Source: Lewinella sp. IMCC34183 (GTDB lineage: Bacteria > Bacteroidota > Bacteroidia > Chitinophagales > Saprospiraceae). From it: a stretch of DNA of 64,000 bases. Of the stretch, positions 33,977-42,584 are shown piece by piece. Every line of letters starts with the position of its first letter. Positions within the stretch are counted from its first letter, which is position 1. A model generated the notes under the pieces. It was not told where the DNA came from and did not search any database. It saw nothing but the letters and a program-made list of their open reading frames with translations. The DNA lies in contig NZ_QMEM01000009.1 in assembly GCF_003390915.1 (NCBI RefSeq), forward strand, positions 62,001-126,000, read 5' to 3'. The position numbers were made by a program, and so were the translations under genes.

Positions 33977-34504
33977 ATGCAGGGGTACGCCCCGCTCCAC
34001 GAGCGCTTCGCCCGTTATTGCGCTGGCCGGTCCCTTGGGCTGGACAGTGCCGACGATATCGCCCAGGACGCCATCCTGAGCGCCCTCGAGCAGTGGGACA
34101 ACCTGGAAAAGAAAGACTGCCTACTCAGCTATATGATTGGCATCGTCAACAACAGGATGCGGAACGCCCTGCGCTCCCGCCGGGTGCATCGCCGCTTCCT
34201 GGAACACCGCCAACAGCTGCTTTCGGAGCGGATTCCCGCGCGTCCGGAACTGGCTCTCGACCTTCATTTCCTTCTGCGGGCCGTCGATCAGCTTCTCGAG
34301 CAGAGCCGGGAAGCTCTGCTGCTGACGGCGGTCAGCGGCTTCTCGGTACGCGAGGTAGCCGAGATCCAGCATTCCACCGAAGGAGCGGTGAAAACACGCA
34401 TCAGTCGCGCGCGCCGGCAATTACACGACACCTTCGCCGAGGATGGCCGTGAGCTGCGGCTCGCCGAGCGCCTCCGGATTTACCGTTCAATACTGCTGCT
34501 GTGA
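33977..34504 (+). CDS. ECF-type RNA polymerase sigma factor
   Basis: A 175-residue sigma-70 family protein. Region 2 (about 8-75) contains DSADDIAQDAILSALEQW and the -10-recognition part; region 4 (about 105-160) has LLTAVSGFSVREVAEIQHST and EGAVKTRISRARRQLHDTF. No other domain. The ATG at 33977 gives a normal ECF N-terminus, although slightly short. Its stop overlaps a GTG that opens a 53-codon frame, the position where an anti-sigma factor gene is often found. Confidence 0.88.
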   Translation: MQGYAPLHERFARYCAGRSLGLDSADDIAQDAILSALEQWDNLEKKDCLLSYMIGIVNNRMRNALRSRRVHRRFLEHRQQLLSERIPARPELALDLHFLLRAVDQLLEQSREALLLTAVSGFSVREVAEIQHSTEGAVKTRISRARRQLHDTFAEDGRELRLAERLRIYRSILLL

Positions 34505-34662
34505 ATTCCCCTACCGACCGCCTCCTGCGTGAGCTGCCCGAAGTACTGCCCCCTCCCTTCTCACTTCAACAAGTAGAAGGTTGGGTCGAAGTCGGCAGGC
34601 CACGAAGGCGCTTCCATGCATTCGTCTGGCTAAGCCGCGTTTTCCGCTTCTCCCTCAGCTAA
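34501..34662 (+). CDS. 53-residue ORF coupled to the sigma factor gene
   Basis: GTG at 34501 overlaps the sigma factor stop (GTGA). The predicted peptide starts VNSPTDRLLRELPEVLPPPF, an acidic/proline N-terminus like those of small cytoplasmic anti-sigma-type proteins in Bacteroidota, then turns basic (VGRPRRRFHAFVWLSRVF) and ends. It may be a real short regulator or the remnant of a longer anti-sigma gene. There is no membrane helix or zinc-finger motif. Confidence 0.4.
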   Translation: MNSPTDRLLRELPEVLPPPFSLQQVEGWVEVGRPRRRFHAFVWLSRVFRFSLS

Positions 34663-34734
34663 CCGCTCCATATCGCCAATCATCTTTCATCTCCGTGAGG
34701 GGAGCGATCCCCCCCATGGCAATACCATTCCGTT

Positions 34735-35382
34735 ATGCAAGATTTCTTTCGCTATGCCGCCCTGGACCATGGCCTGGATGCAGCTTCGATCAGCCGGGTC
34801 GCTTCCGCCTCCATTAATCCAACCATCATTGAGGAGCGGCAACTCAACGTAGCCCAGCTCGACGTATTCAGCCGCCTGATGATGGACCGCATCATCTTTT
34901 TGGGTACGGAAGTGAACGTCTACGTGGCCAACGTCATCCAGGCCCAGTTCCTGTTCCTGAACAGCGTGGATCCCCAACGGGAGATCACCCTGTACATCAA
35001 TTCGCCGGGAGGGTCGGTCATAGCCGGGCTGGGCATCTACGATACGATGCAGCATATCAGCTGTCCGGTAGCCACCACCTGTACGAGTCTTGCAGCCAGT
35101 ATGGCCGCGGTGCTCCTCTGCGCCGGTGAGAAAGGTAAACGGACGGTACTACCCCACGCGAGGGGAATGATCCACCAGCCCTCCGGGGGCATGCAGGGCA
35201 AGGTATCCGATATGGAGATCAACTACCGGCTGATCCTCGAATTGCAGGATGAACTATACGAGATCATGAGCCGGCACACCAGGCTGGAAAAAGAAGAGGT
35301 ACGCCGCAACGCAGACCGCGATCACTGGATGAAAGCGGAACGTGCGCTCGAGTGGGGCTTCGTCGACGAGATTGTAGGCTAA
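34735..35382 (+). CDS. clpP: ATP-dependent Clp protease proteolytic subunit
   Basis: A 215-residue serine protease subunit that works with ClpX/ClpC-type unfoldases. YINSPGGSVIAGLGIYD forms the oxyanion region; catalytic Ser122 is in CTSLAASMAAVLL, His147 in ARGMIHQPSGG, and Asp196 in NADRDHWMKA. All three are in register with E. coli ClpP. The usual partner clpX is not adjacent. A perfect hairpin terminator follows the gene. Confidence 0.93.
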   Translation: MQDFFRYAALDHGLDAASISRVASASINPTIIEERQLNVAQLDVFSRLMMDRIIFLGTEVNVYVANVIQAQFLFLNSVDPQREITLYINSPGGSVIAGLGIYDTMQHISCPVATTCTSLAASMAAVLLCAGEKGKRTVLPHARGMIHQPSGGMQGKVSDMEINYRLILELQDELYEIMSRHTRLEKEEVRRNADRDHWMKAERALEWGFVDEIVG

Positions 35383-35390
35383 AATGACAA

Positions 35391-35424
35391 AAGGCCGGCA
35401 GCTCTGGGAGCTGCCGGCCTTCTT
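35391..35424. terminator. bidirectional hairpin between clpP and tonB
   Basis: Perfect 14-bp stem (AAGGCCGGCAGCTC, 35391-35404, with 35408-35421), loop TGG, then TCTTTG on the + strand and AAAAGGCC-complement T-rich sequence on the - strand (AAAA at 35389-35392). It serves the convergent clpP and tonB genes. Confidence 0.85.
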
Positions 35425-35447
35425 TGCCGTGGAATAAAGGGGAGGTA

Positions 35448-36383
35448 TTACTCGAGCTGGAATTTCACGGGCAGGTTGAACTGGACGCGAACCGCGCGAC
35501 CACCCTGCTTACCGGGAATCCACTGAATACCCTTATCGTTCATAAGGTTGACTACGCGGAGGGCTTCCTCACCGGTCTTGGCGCCCGGGTTGCGGACCAC
35601 CTTGGCATCGGTAACGGTACCGTCCTTCTCGACTACGAAAGAAACTACTGCCATTCCTTCCACACCGTTCTCACGCGCGATGGCGGGGTACTTGATGTTT
35701 CCATAGATGAACTCGAGCATCTTCTTGTCGGCGCAGGCCTTCTTTTCGGCGTAGCTGCCAAGGTCCTCACATCCGGGGAACAGCGGCATATTTTCTACGA
35801 CCTTGAAGATCTCTTCCACTTCGGGAGCGGGCGGCGGTGGCGGCGGCGGTGGCGGGGGGGGCGGTGCCTTGTCCTCCTTCACTTCCGGCGGAGCTTCTTT
35901 GATGATAGTCTCCTCGTCGATGGACGTATCCTCGAATTCGGGGGGATCCTCTTCGATCAGTTCTTCTTCCGGCACCTCCTCAATGACGGGGGGCGGCGGG
36001 GGCGGAGGCGGGGGCGGCGGCTCAGCCGTCCGCGGGGGCTCCATCTCGATCTCTTCGTCGAGTTCGAGTGCACCTTCGGGAATGACGATCTCTGCTTCGT
36101 ACTGCGTCCAGGCGAAAGCGAGGAGCGACAGGCCGACAGCCAGGGCGAGACCGAAATTGAAGAAGGTGGAGCTCAGGCCGAAGACATCCACGCGCTCGTA
36201 CTTGGCACGGTTGTCCAGGTAAGAGTTGTGTTGCTCGGCTTCGGAGTGGAATTCTCCGGCGATGCCCTTTTCGGTCCGGGACTTGTACACGTTCCGCATC
36301 AGTACGATGAGGCCGATGAACAAGAGGAGGATGGCTCCGAAGGCAATCGCCAGGGTACCACCTGTAATAGATAGTTGGTCCAT
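35448..36383 (-). CDS. TonB family energy transducer with an extra N-terminal helix
   Basis: A 311-residue protein that couples the proton gradient to outer-membrane receptors such as SusC. Two membrane helices: about 11-29 and 73-91. A long acidic/proline linker follows, with two uninterrupted polyproline runs (about 122-132 and 171-182). The C-terminal TonB domain (about 235-311) has YPAIARENGVEGMAVVSFVV and VRVQFNLPVKFQLE. Ordinary TonB has one helix, so the first helix and its charged loop are an addition seen in some Bacteroidota. No exbB/exbD lie alongside. Confidence 0.88.
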   Translation of the reverse strand: MDQLSITGGTLAIAFGAILLLFIGLIVLMRNVYKSRTEKGIAGEFHSEAEQHNSYLDNRAKYERVDVFGLSSTFFNFGLALAVGLSLLAFAWTQYEAEIVIPEGALELDEEIEMEPPRTAEPPPPPPPPPPPVIEEVPEEELIEEDPPEFEDTSIDEETIIKEAPPEVKEDKAPPPPPPPPPPPPAPEVEEIFKVVENMPLFPGCEDLGSYAEKKACADKKMLEFIYGNIKYPAIARENGVEGMAVVSFVVEKDGTVTDAKVVRNPGAKTGEEALRVVNLMNDKGIQWIPGKQGGRAVRVQFNLPVKFQLE

Positions 36384-36406
36384 GGCAAAAGTTTAAAAAG
36401 TTATCG

Positions 36407-36808
36407 CTACGACCCCGCCGGAGCGAGGTACTTAGTCAAAAGGGGGCGGAGCAGCAGTATTAACGCGGCTCCCAGCAAAGCTCCAATCAGATTGGCTACC
36501 ATATCGACGGGATCGAAATCACGACCGGTCCCGGCGATGCCCTGCAGGAATTCCATCAGAACTCCAAAAAGGGCGGCGGCCAGGGCGGCCGTTGCCGCCC
36601 GCTTCCGGTAGGAAGCCGTGCCTATTGAGAAAGACAATAATACTGCAAAAAAGGCGTAAGCGCCAAAATGTGCAATCTTATCCGGTGAAATTAGCTTGCT
36701 CCAGTCAAAAATAGTCGGGATGCGTTGTCCCGGCGCCAGGCTGACGTAAACAAGTAACAGGGTGTAAGCCCCGGTTATCCAACGGCTGTACTGCCTTACT
36801 CGAAGGTA
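36407..36808 (-). CDS. VanZ-like membrane protein, start codon unclear
   Basis: The reading frame encodes three or four helices with VanZ features: YTLLLVYVSLAPGQ, then SPDKIAHFGAYAFFAV (the DK-xxH motif), a helix with GVLMEFLQGIAG (conserved Glu/Gln), and GRDFDPVDMVANLIGALLG. Coordinates follow the conserved region, because no ATG, GTG or TTG exists in frame upstream of 36637; a CTG at 36838 or another rare start would be required. The TTG at 36637 would remove half of the domain. Function unknown; VanZ proteins sit in the inner membrane. Confidence 0.6.
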   Translation of the reverse strand, partial: YLRVRQYSRWITGAYTLLLVYVSLAPGQRIPTIFDWSKLISPDKIAHFGAYAFFAVLLSFSIGTASYRKRAATAALAAALFGVLMEFLQGIAGTGRDFDPVDMVANLIGALLGAALILLLRPLLTKYLAPAGS

Positions 36809-36849
36809 AGATGCGGCAGGAGGGGATTTTGGTGGCAGGGGGAAATTTT

Positions 36850-37239
36850 TTAGGAAATTAATTCCGTGTAGGCCGCCGCGTCCAGCAGGCCTTCCCGGTC
36901 TTCGGGGTCGTTCAGCTCGATCTTTACGATCCAGCCCTTGCCGTAGGGATCCTCATTGACGAGCGTGGGATTGTCCCCCGATCCTTCGTCGAGTTCGCTG
37001 TTGAATTCGATGACCTTGCCGGCCACGGGCATGAAGAGTTCACTGGTCGTCTTTACCGCTTCCACGGTGCCGAATTCCTCGTTGCGGTTGAGGGTTTCCC
37101 CTACCGTATCGACTTCTACGTAGACGAGCTCGTCGAGCTGTTCCTGCGCGAAATCGGTGATGCCTACCGTGGCTACATTGCCTTCGATGAGCACCCACTC
37201 GTGCTCTTCGGTGTACAGGAGATTACCGGGTACATTCAT
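36850..37239 (-). CDS. gcvH: glycine cleavage system H protein
   Basis: A 129-residue lipoyl carrier of the glycine cleavage complex. Lipoylation site Lys63 is in FGTVEAVKTTSEL. The hammerhead fold is otherwise complete: LLYTEEHEWVLIEG, VGITDFAQEQLDELVYVE, GKVIEFNSELDEG and DPYGKGWIVKIEL. The other glycine cleavage genes (gcvT, gcvP) are not nearby. It lies 21 bases after the citrate synthase-side region in the same orientation, so co-transcription with the upstream citrate synthase gene is likely. Confidence 0.95.
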   Translation of the reverse strand: MNVPGNLLYTEEHEWVLIEGNVATVGITDFAQEQLDELVYVEVDTVGETLNRNEEFGTVEAVKTTSELFMPVAGKVIEFNSELDEGSGDNPTLVNEDPYGKGWIVKIELNDPEDREGLLDAAAYTELIS

Positions 37240-37260
37240 GGTACTGCCTTCTTGTAACGT

Positions 37261-38559
37261 TTATTTTACCTGATTCTTGATCCACTCGCTGGTAACCGAC
37301 TTGGGACGCTCGAGGGGCATACCCAGAGCACGGCTCCAGATGCCCGCGGCAAGCACGCCTAGGGCACGGCTCACGCCGAACAATACGGTGTAGTAGCTGA
37401 ACTCGCTGAAGCCATAGTGCACCAGCAAAGCACCGGAGTGCGCGTCGACGTTCGGCCAGGGATTCTTGACCTTACCGAGCGACTGCAGAATGGGAGGTAC
37501 CACATCGAAGATCTTCCAAACGGTGGAGATCAGGTCGCTGTCCTTGATGTACTGCTCGGCAAACCTGCGCTGGGCGGTAAAGCGGGGGTCGGGCTCACGC
37601 AGCACCGCGTGACCGTAACCGGGGATAACTTTGCCCTCGTCCAGCGTGCGCTGCACGTAGTCGGCGATCTCCTCTTCGGTGGGTGTCTTGGTGCCCAGGT
37701 TGTCGATCATCTCGAAGATCCACTTGATCACCTCCTGGTTGGCGAGGCCGTGCAGGGGGCCGGCAAGCGCATTCATACCGGCCGCGAATGACAGGTAGGG
37801 ATCGCTCAGGGTGGAGCCTACCAGGTGCACGGTGTGCGCCGAGGCGTTTCCTCCCTCGTGGTCGGCGTGGATGGTGAGGTAAAGCCGCATCAGACTCCGG
37901 AAGTCCTCATCGTCGCTACCCAGCATGTGGGCGAAGTTAGCGCTGTAGTCGAGACTGGTGTCCGGCTCGATGTGCTGTCCGTCCTTGAAGGCCCGGCGGT
38001 AGATGTACGCGGCCACGCGGGGCAGCCGTGCGATAAGGTTCATGCTGTCTTCGTAGACCGCATCCCAGTAATCCGACTTCGGGAGCCCCTCGGAGTACCG
38101 CCGAGAGAAAACACTCTCCGGCTGCATGGCCATGATACCGATGGTAAACTGGGTCATCGGATGGGTATCGGCGGGCAGGCTGTCCAGCGTGGTGAAGACG
38201 GCCTGAGGTACCTCGGCACGGCGCTGCCATTCCTTGGTCAGGGCGTCGACTTCCTCGGCGGTAGGGATCTCGCCGGTCAGCATGAGCCAGAATAGTCCCT
38301 CGGGCTTGGGTTCCCCCTGGGGACCGCTGGGCAGGGATTCTTTGATTTCGGGGATCGAATAGCCACGGAACCGGATACCCTTATTCGGATCGAGCTGACT
38401 CGTTTCCCAGAGCATCATCTTGATGCCCCGTGCCCCTCCGAGAACCTGGCTTAGGGTTACCTCGTCAATTTTTTGACCGCCGTGCTCCTTGGAGGTGGCG
38501 CGAAGTTCTTGATAAAGGGAAAGGGCCTTGTCGGCGAATTTCTGTTTAAGGGCTTCCAT
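37261..38559 (-). CDS. gltA: citrate synthase
   Basis: A 432-residue citrate synthase that condenses oxaloacetate and acetyl-CoA. Substrate His in AGPLHGLANQEV, the second in PGYGHAVLREPDPRF, and downstream KNPWPNVDAHSGALLVHYG supplies the Asp region. N-terminal GIRFRGYSIPE is typical. The overall pattern is the longer, mitochondrial-like form found in Bacteroidota rather than the E. coli NADH-regulated type. An inverted repeat GTTAGC-AA-GCTAAC lies upstream at 38598. Confidence 0.93.
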   Translation of the reverse strand: MEALKQKFADKALSLYQELRATSKEHGGQKIDEVTLSQVLGGARGIKMMLWETSQLDPNKGIRFRGYSIPEIKESLPSGPQGEPKPEGLFWLMLTGEIPTAEEVDALTKEWQRRAEVPQAVFTTLDSLPADTHPMTQFTIGIMAMQPESVFSRRYSEGLPKSDYWDAVYEDSMNLIARLPRVAAYIYRRAFKDGQHIEPDTSLDYSANFAHMLGSDDEDFRSLMRLYLTIHADHEGGNASAHTVHLVGSTLSDPYLSFAAGMNALAGPLHGLANQEVIKWIFEMIDNLGTKTPTEEEIADYVQRTLDEGKVIPGYGHAVLREPDPRFTAQRRFAEQYIKDSDLISTVWKIFDVVPPILQSLGKVKNPWPNVDAHSGALLVHYGFSEFSYYTVLFGVSRALGVLAAGIWSRALGMPLERPKSVTSEWIKNQVK

Positions 38560-38597
38560 CGAGTGGGTAGAGAGTTTGAGTTTAGTGCGTTGCGGAG

Positions 38598-38611
38598 GTT
38601 AGCAAGCTAAC
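38598..38611. promoter_or_regulatory. inverted repeat upstream of citrate synthase
   Basis: GTTAGC-AA-GCTAAC is a perfect 6-bp inverted repeat 39 bases upstream of the citrate synthase ATG. Its position fits an operator, but no binding protein is known. Confidence 0.3.
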
Positions 38612-38698
38612 GTTATGGGTGGTGGAGGGTTGTACGGGTTTGTCGGACTGGCAAGAAACGAAAATCCGCCGGTACCGCGCCCGCGCCCGCGCCGGGGC

Positions 38699-39322
38699 TC
38701 AGTCATCGTCGTCGGGCTCGCGCATCCGTTCCCGCTCCCGCTTGAATTGGTCGGTATCCTTATGCTCCTCCTGGTACAGGTCCACCACCTGGCGGTCCGG
38801 GTGGGCGATGCGGATAATGTCGCGCGCCGATTGGTACAGCAGCAGGATGATGGTGATCATAAAGCCCCCGATCAGGGCCGTATACACCAGCATCACGTAG
38901 TACACCACGTTGTAAAAGCCCGCCAGCGCCTCACGGGCGTTGCTGATGGGGACGTTCAGGCTCATCAGCAGGATAAGCGCCGCAATAAAGATTCCCGCGG
39001 CGAAGCGGGCGATCCACCAGATACGGTCGTAGTGGTAGCCCTTGAGCCGGCGGTCCGTTTGCTCGGTGAATGATAGCAACGTAAGCATCAGGGCCAGAAT
39101 CGTAGAGGTGGCCGTCATCGATCCGCTCGCCGTAAAGCGCAGGGTGGGACGTATTTCCTTGAGATTCTCGATGGCCTCGCGGTCGGAAATGCTACCCAGT
39201 AAGTAGGTCCCCACGAAAATCACCACCGCGGCCAGCAGACCGCCGATCAGGGCAGACCGAACCAGGGAAAAGTGGGATTGGGGCATGTGGCGGGGGCGGG
39301 CGAAGGCCAGGGCTGTTTCCAT
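38699..39322 (-). CDS. four-helix membrane protein of unknown function
   Basis: The protein has 207 residues with four hydrophobic helices (about 19-40, 65-85, 101-122, 133-158), a conserved-looking cytoplasmic segment between helices one and two (LRFTASGSMTATSTILAL), and a highly charged C-terminal tail (KRERERMREPDDDD). The ATG at 39322 (METALAFARPRH) is used; the open frame to 39526 is antisense to the aldo/keto reductase start region and low in hydrophobicity. It lies 29 bases after the reductase gene. I do not recognise the family. Confidence 0.65.
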   Translation of the reverse strand: METALAFARPRHMPQSHFSLVRSALIGGLLAAVVIFVGTYLLGSISDREAIENLKEIRPTLRFTASGSMTATSTILALMLTLLSFTEQTDRRLKGYHYDRIWWIARFAAGIFIAALILLMSLNVPISNAREALAGFYNVVYYVMLVYTALIGGFMITIILLLYQSARDIIRIAHPDRQVVDLYQEEHKDTDQFKRERERMREPDDDD

Positions 39323-39351
39323 CGCTACCTTGCCACCTGCACCGATGTTCG

Positions 39352-40167
39352 CTACTTCGCGGCAAATTCCCGCGGGTCCGGACCGAATCGCTTGCCGCGC
39401 TCGAGTTCGTCGATGGCCCTCATATCGTCTTCCGAAAGCTCGAAGTCGAAGAGTTGTCCGTTTTCGACGATCCGGCTGCGGTGCACGCTTTTGGGGATCA
39501 CGATTATGTCGTTCTGCAGGCACCACCGCAGTACTACCTGCGCCGCCGTCTTGTCATAACGCTCCCCGATCTGCGCGAAGAGCGGCTCCTTCAGAAAGTT
39601 ACCCTGCATGAGCGGCGACCAGGCCGTAATGGCGATGTCGTGCTCGTCACACTTCGAAATGGCGTCGGCCTGCGCAAGATAGGGGTGGTACTCGATCTGG
39701 TTAACCGCCGGCACGATGCTGCCCGCGTCCAGCACTTCCTGAATGTCGGACTCCAGGAAGTTACTCAGGCCGATACTGCGGGCTTTCCCCTGCTCGAGGG
39801 CGCGTTCCAGGGCTTGCCAGGCTTCTACCCGACCGGGAACGGGCCAGTGCAGCAGGAGCAGGTCGACGTAATCGGTGCCGAGGCGCTCCAGGCTTTTGTC
39901 CAGGGCTTCGCTTGCCCGCCCCTCCCGGATGTCGTCGTTCCAGATCTTGGTCGTCAGCCACACGTCCGCCCGGGGCACCGACGCGGTGCGGAGGGCTTTG
40001 CCGACGGCCTCTTCGTTGCCGTAGATCTTGGCCGTGTCCACGTGCCGGTACCCGGCTTCGAGGGCCCAGTGGATAGCGTCGATGGTTTCCTTGCCATTTT
40101 CGCTCTGCCAAACGCCGAGTCCGAGGCGCGGCATCTGCAGGCCGTTGTTAAGTTGGTAGTTTTTCAT
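39352..40167 (-). CDS. aldo/keto reductase (2,5-diketo-D-gluconate reductase type)
   Basis: A 271-residue NADPH-dependent carbonyl reductase with a TIM-barrel fold. The full catalytic tetrad is visible: Asp44 and Tyr49 in GYRHVDTAKIYGNEE, Lys74 in LTTKIWNDD, and His107 in LLLHWPVP. The cofactor end IIVIPKSVHRSRIVENGQ is the AKR5 pattern. The natural substrate is unknown. It is followed by an unknown membrane protein gene on the same strand. Confidence 0.92.
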   Translation of the reverse strand: MKNYQLNNGLQMPRLGLGVWQSENGKETIDAIHWALEAGYRHVDTAKIYGNEEAVGKALRTASVPRADVWLTTKIWNDDIREGRASEALDKSLERLGTDYVDLLLLHWPVPGRVEAWQALERALEQGKARSIGLSNFLESDIQEVLDAGSIVPAVNQIEYHPYLAQADAISKCDEHDIAITAWSPLMQGNFLKEPLFAQIGERYDKTAAQVVLRWCLQNDIIVIPKSVHRSRIVENGQLFDFELSEDDMRAIDELERGKRFGPDPREFAAK

Positions 40168-40198
40168 ACCGTGCTAACTCTGCAGGCCCGCCGGAGTT

Positions 40199-41578
40199 CT
40201 AGTGGTCGGCGTGGGAGAGGTAGCGGCCGAAGCGGTTCATCACCCATTTATGGGCCGGTGCCTGGGTGAGGACGTACAGGTACCAGGGCAGCGCGGGGAC
40301 GAACTCGTGGATGGCCGAGATGATGTAGCGGTCGTCGAGCACGCTCCGGAACTCCAGCCAGCCCTTGTCCTTGCGTCCCGCGAGCAGTCCGCCCACGATG
40401 TAGAAGAGCTGGCGATGGTCGTCGCTCCGGCTGGGGATAAAGGTGAGCTTGAGCAGGGGCACCCCGACGACCTGGAACGTGGAATTTTCCCCCCGCGACT
40501 TCACCCCGATCAGCGCCCTGAAGAATACGGGCAACCAACGCTGGTAGAGGCGGGCCACGTAGGTAGCCGTGTGCCTGCGCGGATTGGGAAGCCGCTGCAC
40601 GCTCCGGACTGTATTCTTTTCCGCGGGGGGAGCGGGCTGTCGCGGCGGGAGCGGCGGCAAACGGTCCCCCGCTTCCAGTGCCCGGCCGGCCGACTCGCGG
40701 AAGCTTTCCCGTTCCGGGAAGGCCCGGAGGACGTCGTTGTCGCGCGCCACCATGCGGTGGCGCAAACTCTCCACCAGGGGCTTTACCAGATCCTGGGAGG
40801 TATTCGTGATCTTGCTTACCCAGAGGGTCGACAGGCCCGCCGTGAAAAAGCGGACCGGGCGGATGACCCGTCGCTTGCCCCGCAATTCGGCTACCGTGGA
40901 TAGCATATCCATGTAGGTTGTTACCTCCGATCCGCCGATGTCAATGGCCCGGTCGTAGGTGTCCGGGCGATCGAGGCAGTAATCGATAATGGCGAGGGTA
41001 TCGTCCAGCCCGATGGGGTGGGTTTCCGACTGGCACCAGGCCGGACAGATAAGCATCGGCAATCGCCGGACCAGCTTGTCGATCATCCGGAACGAGGAGC
41101 CCCCGGGCCCTACGATGATACCGGCCCGGAGGGTGGTCACCGGCACTTCGGTGGAGGCGAGCGTCAATTCCACTTCGCGGCGGCTGCGCAGGTGCCGGCT
41201 AAGTCCGTCAACGCTTTCCTCCTCTGGCAGTATCCCGCCTACGAACAGGATCTGCCGAAGCCCCTGGTTGCGACAGGCCCGGGCAAAGTTGTCGGCGAGT
41301 AGCAGGTCGGTATCCTCGAAATTACCCTGAGAAAGCCGGGCGGAGGGTGACATGGAATGGACCAGGTACAGGGCCAGATCGGCCCCGGCGATCCCCTCCT
41401 CGGTACTGGTGACGGAGTAAAGCTCTACCTGTCGCCACTCGGCCTTATCGTACCCCGGCTCGGGCTGCATGGCACTGCGGCTGAGCGCGATGATGCGGTA
41501 CGCGTGGTGATACCGTTCGATGAACCAGCGGCCGAGAAAGCCGGTGGCTCCCGCAATAACGAGGGTGGGCCGTTCCAT
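40199..41578 (-). CDS. NAD(P)H-binding epimerase-like protein with C-terminal DUF2867
   Basis: A 459-residue fusion. The N-terminal atypical SDR domain (about 1-290) has the dinucleotide motif IAGATGFLGRWFIERY (8-23) and an active-site-like region with LRAGIIVGPGGSSF; no clear YxxxK is present in the usual place. From about 310 a proline-rich linker leads to DUF2867 (QLFYIVGGLLAGRKDKGWLEFRSV, FVPALPWYLYVLTQAPAHKW). This two-domain layout occurs in many bacteria, with unknown substrate. Monocistronic, by its gaps. Confidence 0.82.
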   Translation of the reverse strand: MERPTLVIAGATGFLGRWFIERYHHAYRIIALSRSAMQPEPGYDKAEWRQVELYSVTSTEEGIAGADLALYLVHSMSPSARLSQGNFEDTDLLLADNFARACRNQGLRQILFVGGILPEEESVDGLSRHLRSRREVELTLASTEVPVTTLRAGIIVGPGGSSFRMIDKLVRRLPMLICPAWCQSETHPIGLDDTLAIIDYCLDRPDTYDRAIDIGGSEVTTYMDMLSTVAELRGKRRVIRPVRFFTAGLSTLWVSKITNTSQDLVKPLVESLRHRMVARDNDVLRAFPERESFRESAGRALEAGDRLPPLPPRQPAPPAEKNTVRSVQRLPNPRRHTATYVARLYQRWLPVFFRALIGVKSRGENSTFQVVGVPLLKLTFIPSRSDDHRQLFYIVGGLLAGRKDKGWLEFRSVLDDRYIISAIHEFVPALPWYLYVLTQAPAHKWVMNRFGRYLSHADH

Positions 41579-41657
41579 ATGCTACCAACGGCTGCCGCGT
41601 CAGCTTGTTAACCCCGCACCTGCGGTTTGCGCTAACTATATCCGCGGCGGCGGCGCG

Positions 41658-42350
41658 CTAGAAGCGGAGGTCCTCGACGTGATAGCCGGGAAACTGGGCG
41701 GCGTCGAAGGTGAAGTTGTTGTCGGCCAGCGTCGTATTGCCCCGGGTGTTGTCGAGGAAGAAGGTATAGCTGCTGCCGTCGCGGCTGAAGGCCTTGACGG
41801 AAACGATCTCGCGGGCCTGCCGGTCGACGATCAGGCGCAGCTTAGTAAAGTCGCTGGCATCGCGGTCGACGGGCTTCATTTCTATGGTCTGCAACTTGCG
41901 GCCGTCGACCACCTCCTCGCGCTGAAGGGCAAGGACGTACTGCTCTCCTTCGTAAAAATTGAAGAGGTTCTGGGGGGTAAGCATACCCGTGGTTTCACCC
42001 GGCTCGGGCAAGTCGTTGATTTGTACTTCCTTGCTACCGTGCAGGATGAAGTAGGCGGCATCGTGGTTGATGATGCCCTCCTGGTTGCCCAGTTTGAAGC
42101 GGACCAGGTCACCCTTGCGGCTCAGGCTGCCGCGCTGTACTTCCAGGGGCTGGCCGGGAAAGGCGAGCTCCAACCGAAAATCGGCGGTAAGGGTGGTGAA
42201 ACCATCGTACTTCTTGCGTATGCTCTCCAAAATCTGTCGGGCCGCGGGATCGCTTTGCGAAGCCTCGGTGTAGGGATTGTTTTGGGATACTACAGGGAAG
42301 GCCAGTAGCAACAGCAGCAACAGGGATAAGGAGCGAACGAAAATTCTCAT
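41658..42350 (-). CDS. LolA-like outer-membrane lipoprotein carrier
   Basis: A 230-residue periplasmic protein. Signal peptide about 1-22 (LLLLLLAFPVVSQ). The fold pattern matches LolA/DUF (outer membrane lipoprotein-sorting) proteins: ILESIRKKYDGFTTLTADFRLEL near the N-terminus, then paired strands (GSLSRKGDLVRFKLGNQ, QTIEMKPVDRDASDFTKLRLIV) and FDAAQFPGYHV at the end. In Bacteroidota, LolA-like proteins carry lipoproteins across the periplasm. A LolC/E-type permease gene lies 0.7 kb further on the other strand. Confidence 0.8.
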   Translation of the reverse strand: MRIFVRSLSLLLLLLLAFPVVSQNNPYTEASQSDPAARQILESIRKKYDGFTTLTADFRLELAFPGQPLEVQRGSLSRKGDLVRFKLGNQEGIINHDAAYFILHGSKEVQINDLPEPGETTGMLTPQNLFNFYEGEQYVLALQREEVVDGRKLQTIEMKPVDRDASDFTKLRLIVDRQAREIVSVKAFSRDGSSYTFFLDNTRGNTTLADNNFTFDAAQFPGYHVEDLRF

Positions 42351-42530
42351 GCGAAACGATTGATGCTTGCATAACGCGGGGGAGGTGGCAGCGGACGTAG
42401 ACGTTGTCTTAATTTGACGTTAAAGCGGAACACCCTCGCCAGGGTTTCAGCGATGACCATCAGAAAAGATTGGCCTGGCAACTAATTGAGCTGATTTGCT
42501 GAAATATGAGAATCCCAATGCGTTTTTTGC

Positions 42531-42538
42531 TACCTTTG
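42531..42538 (+). promoter_or_regulatory. -7 box TACCTTTG of the MarR gene
   Basis: TACCTTTG matches the consensus, 46 bases before the ATG at 42585. Confidence 0.55.
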
Positions 42539-42584
42539 GATGTAGCTTCGGGTTCTGATCCGGAGTAAGACAATCTATAACCCC

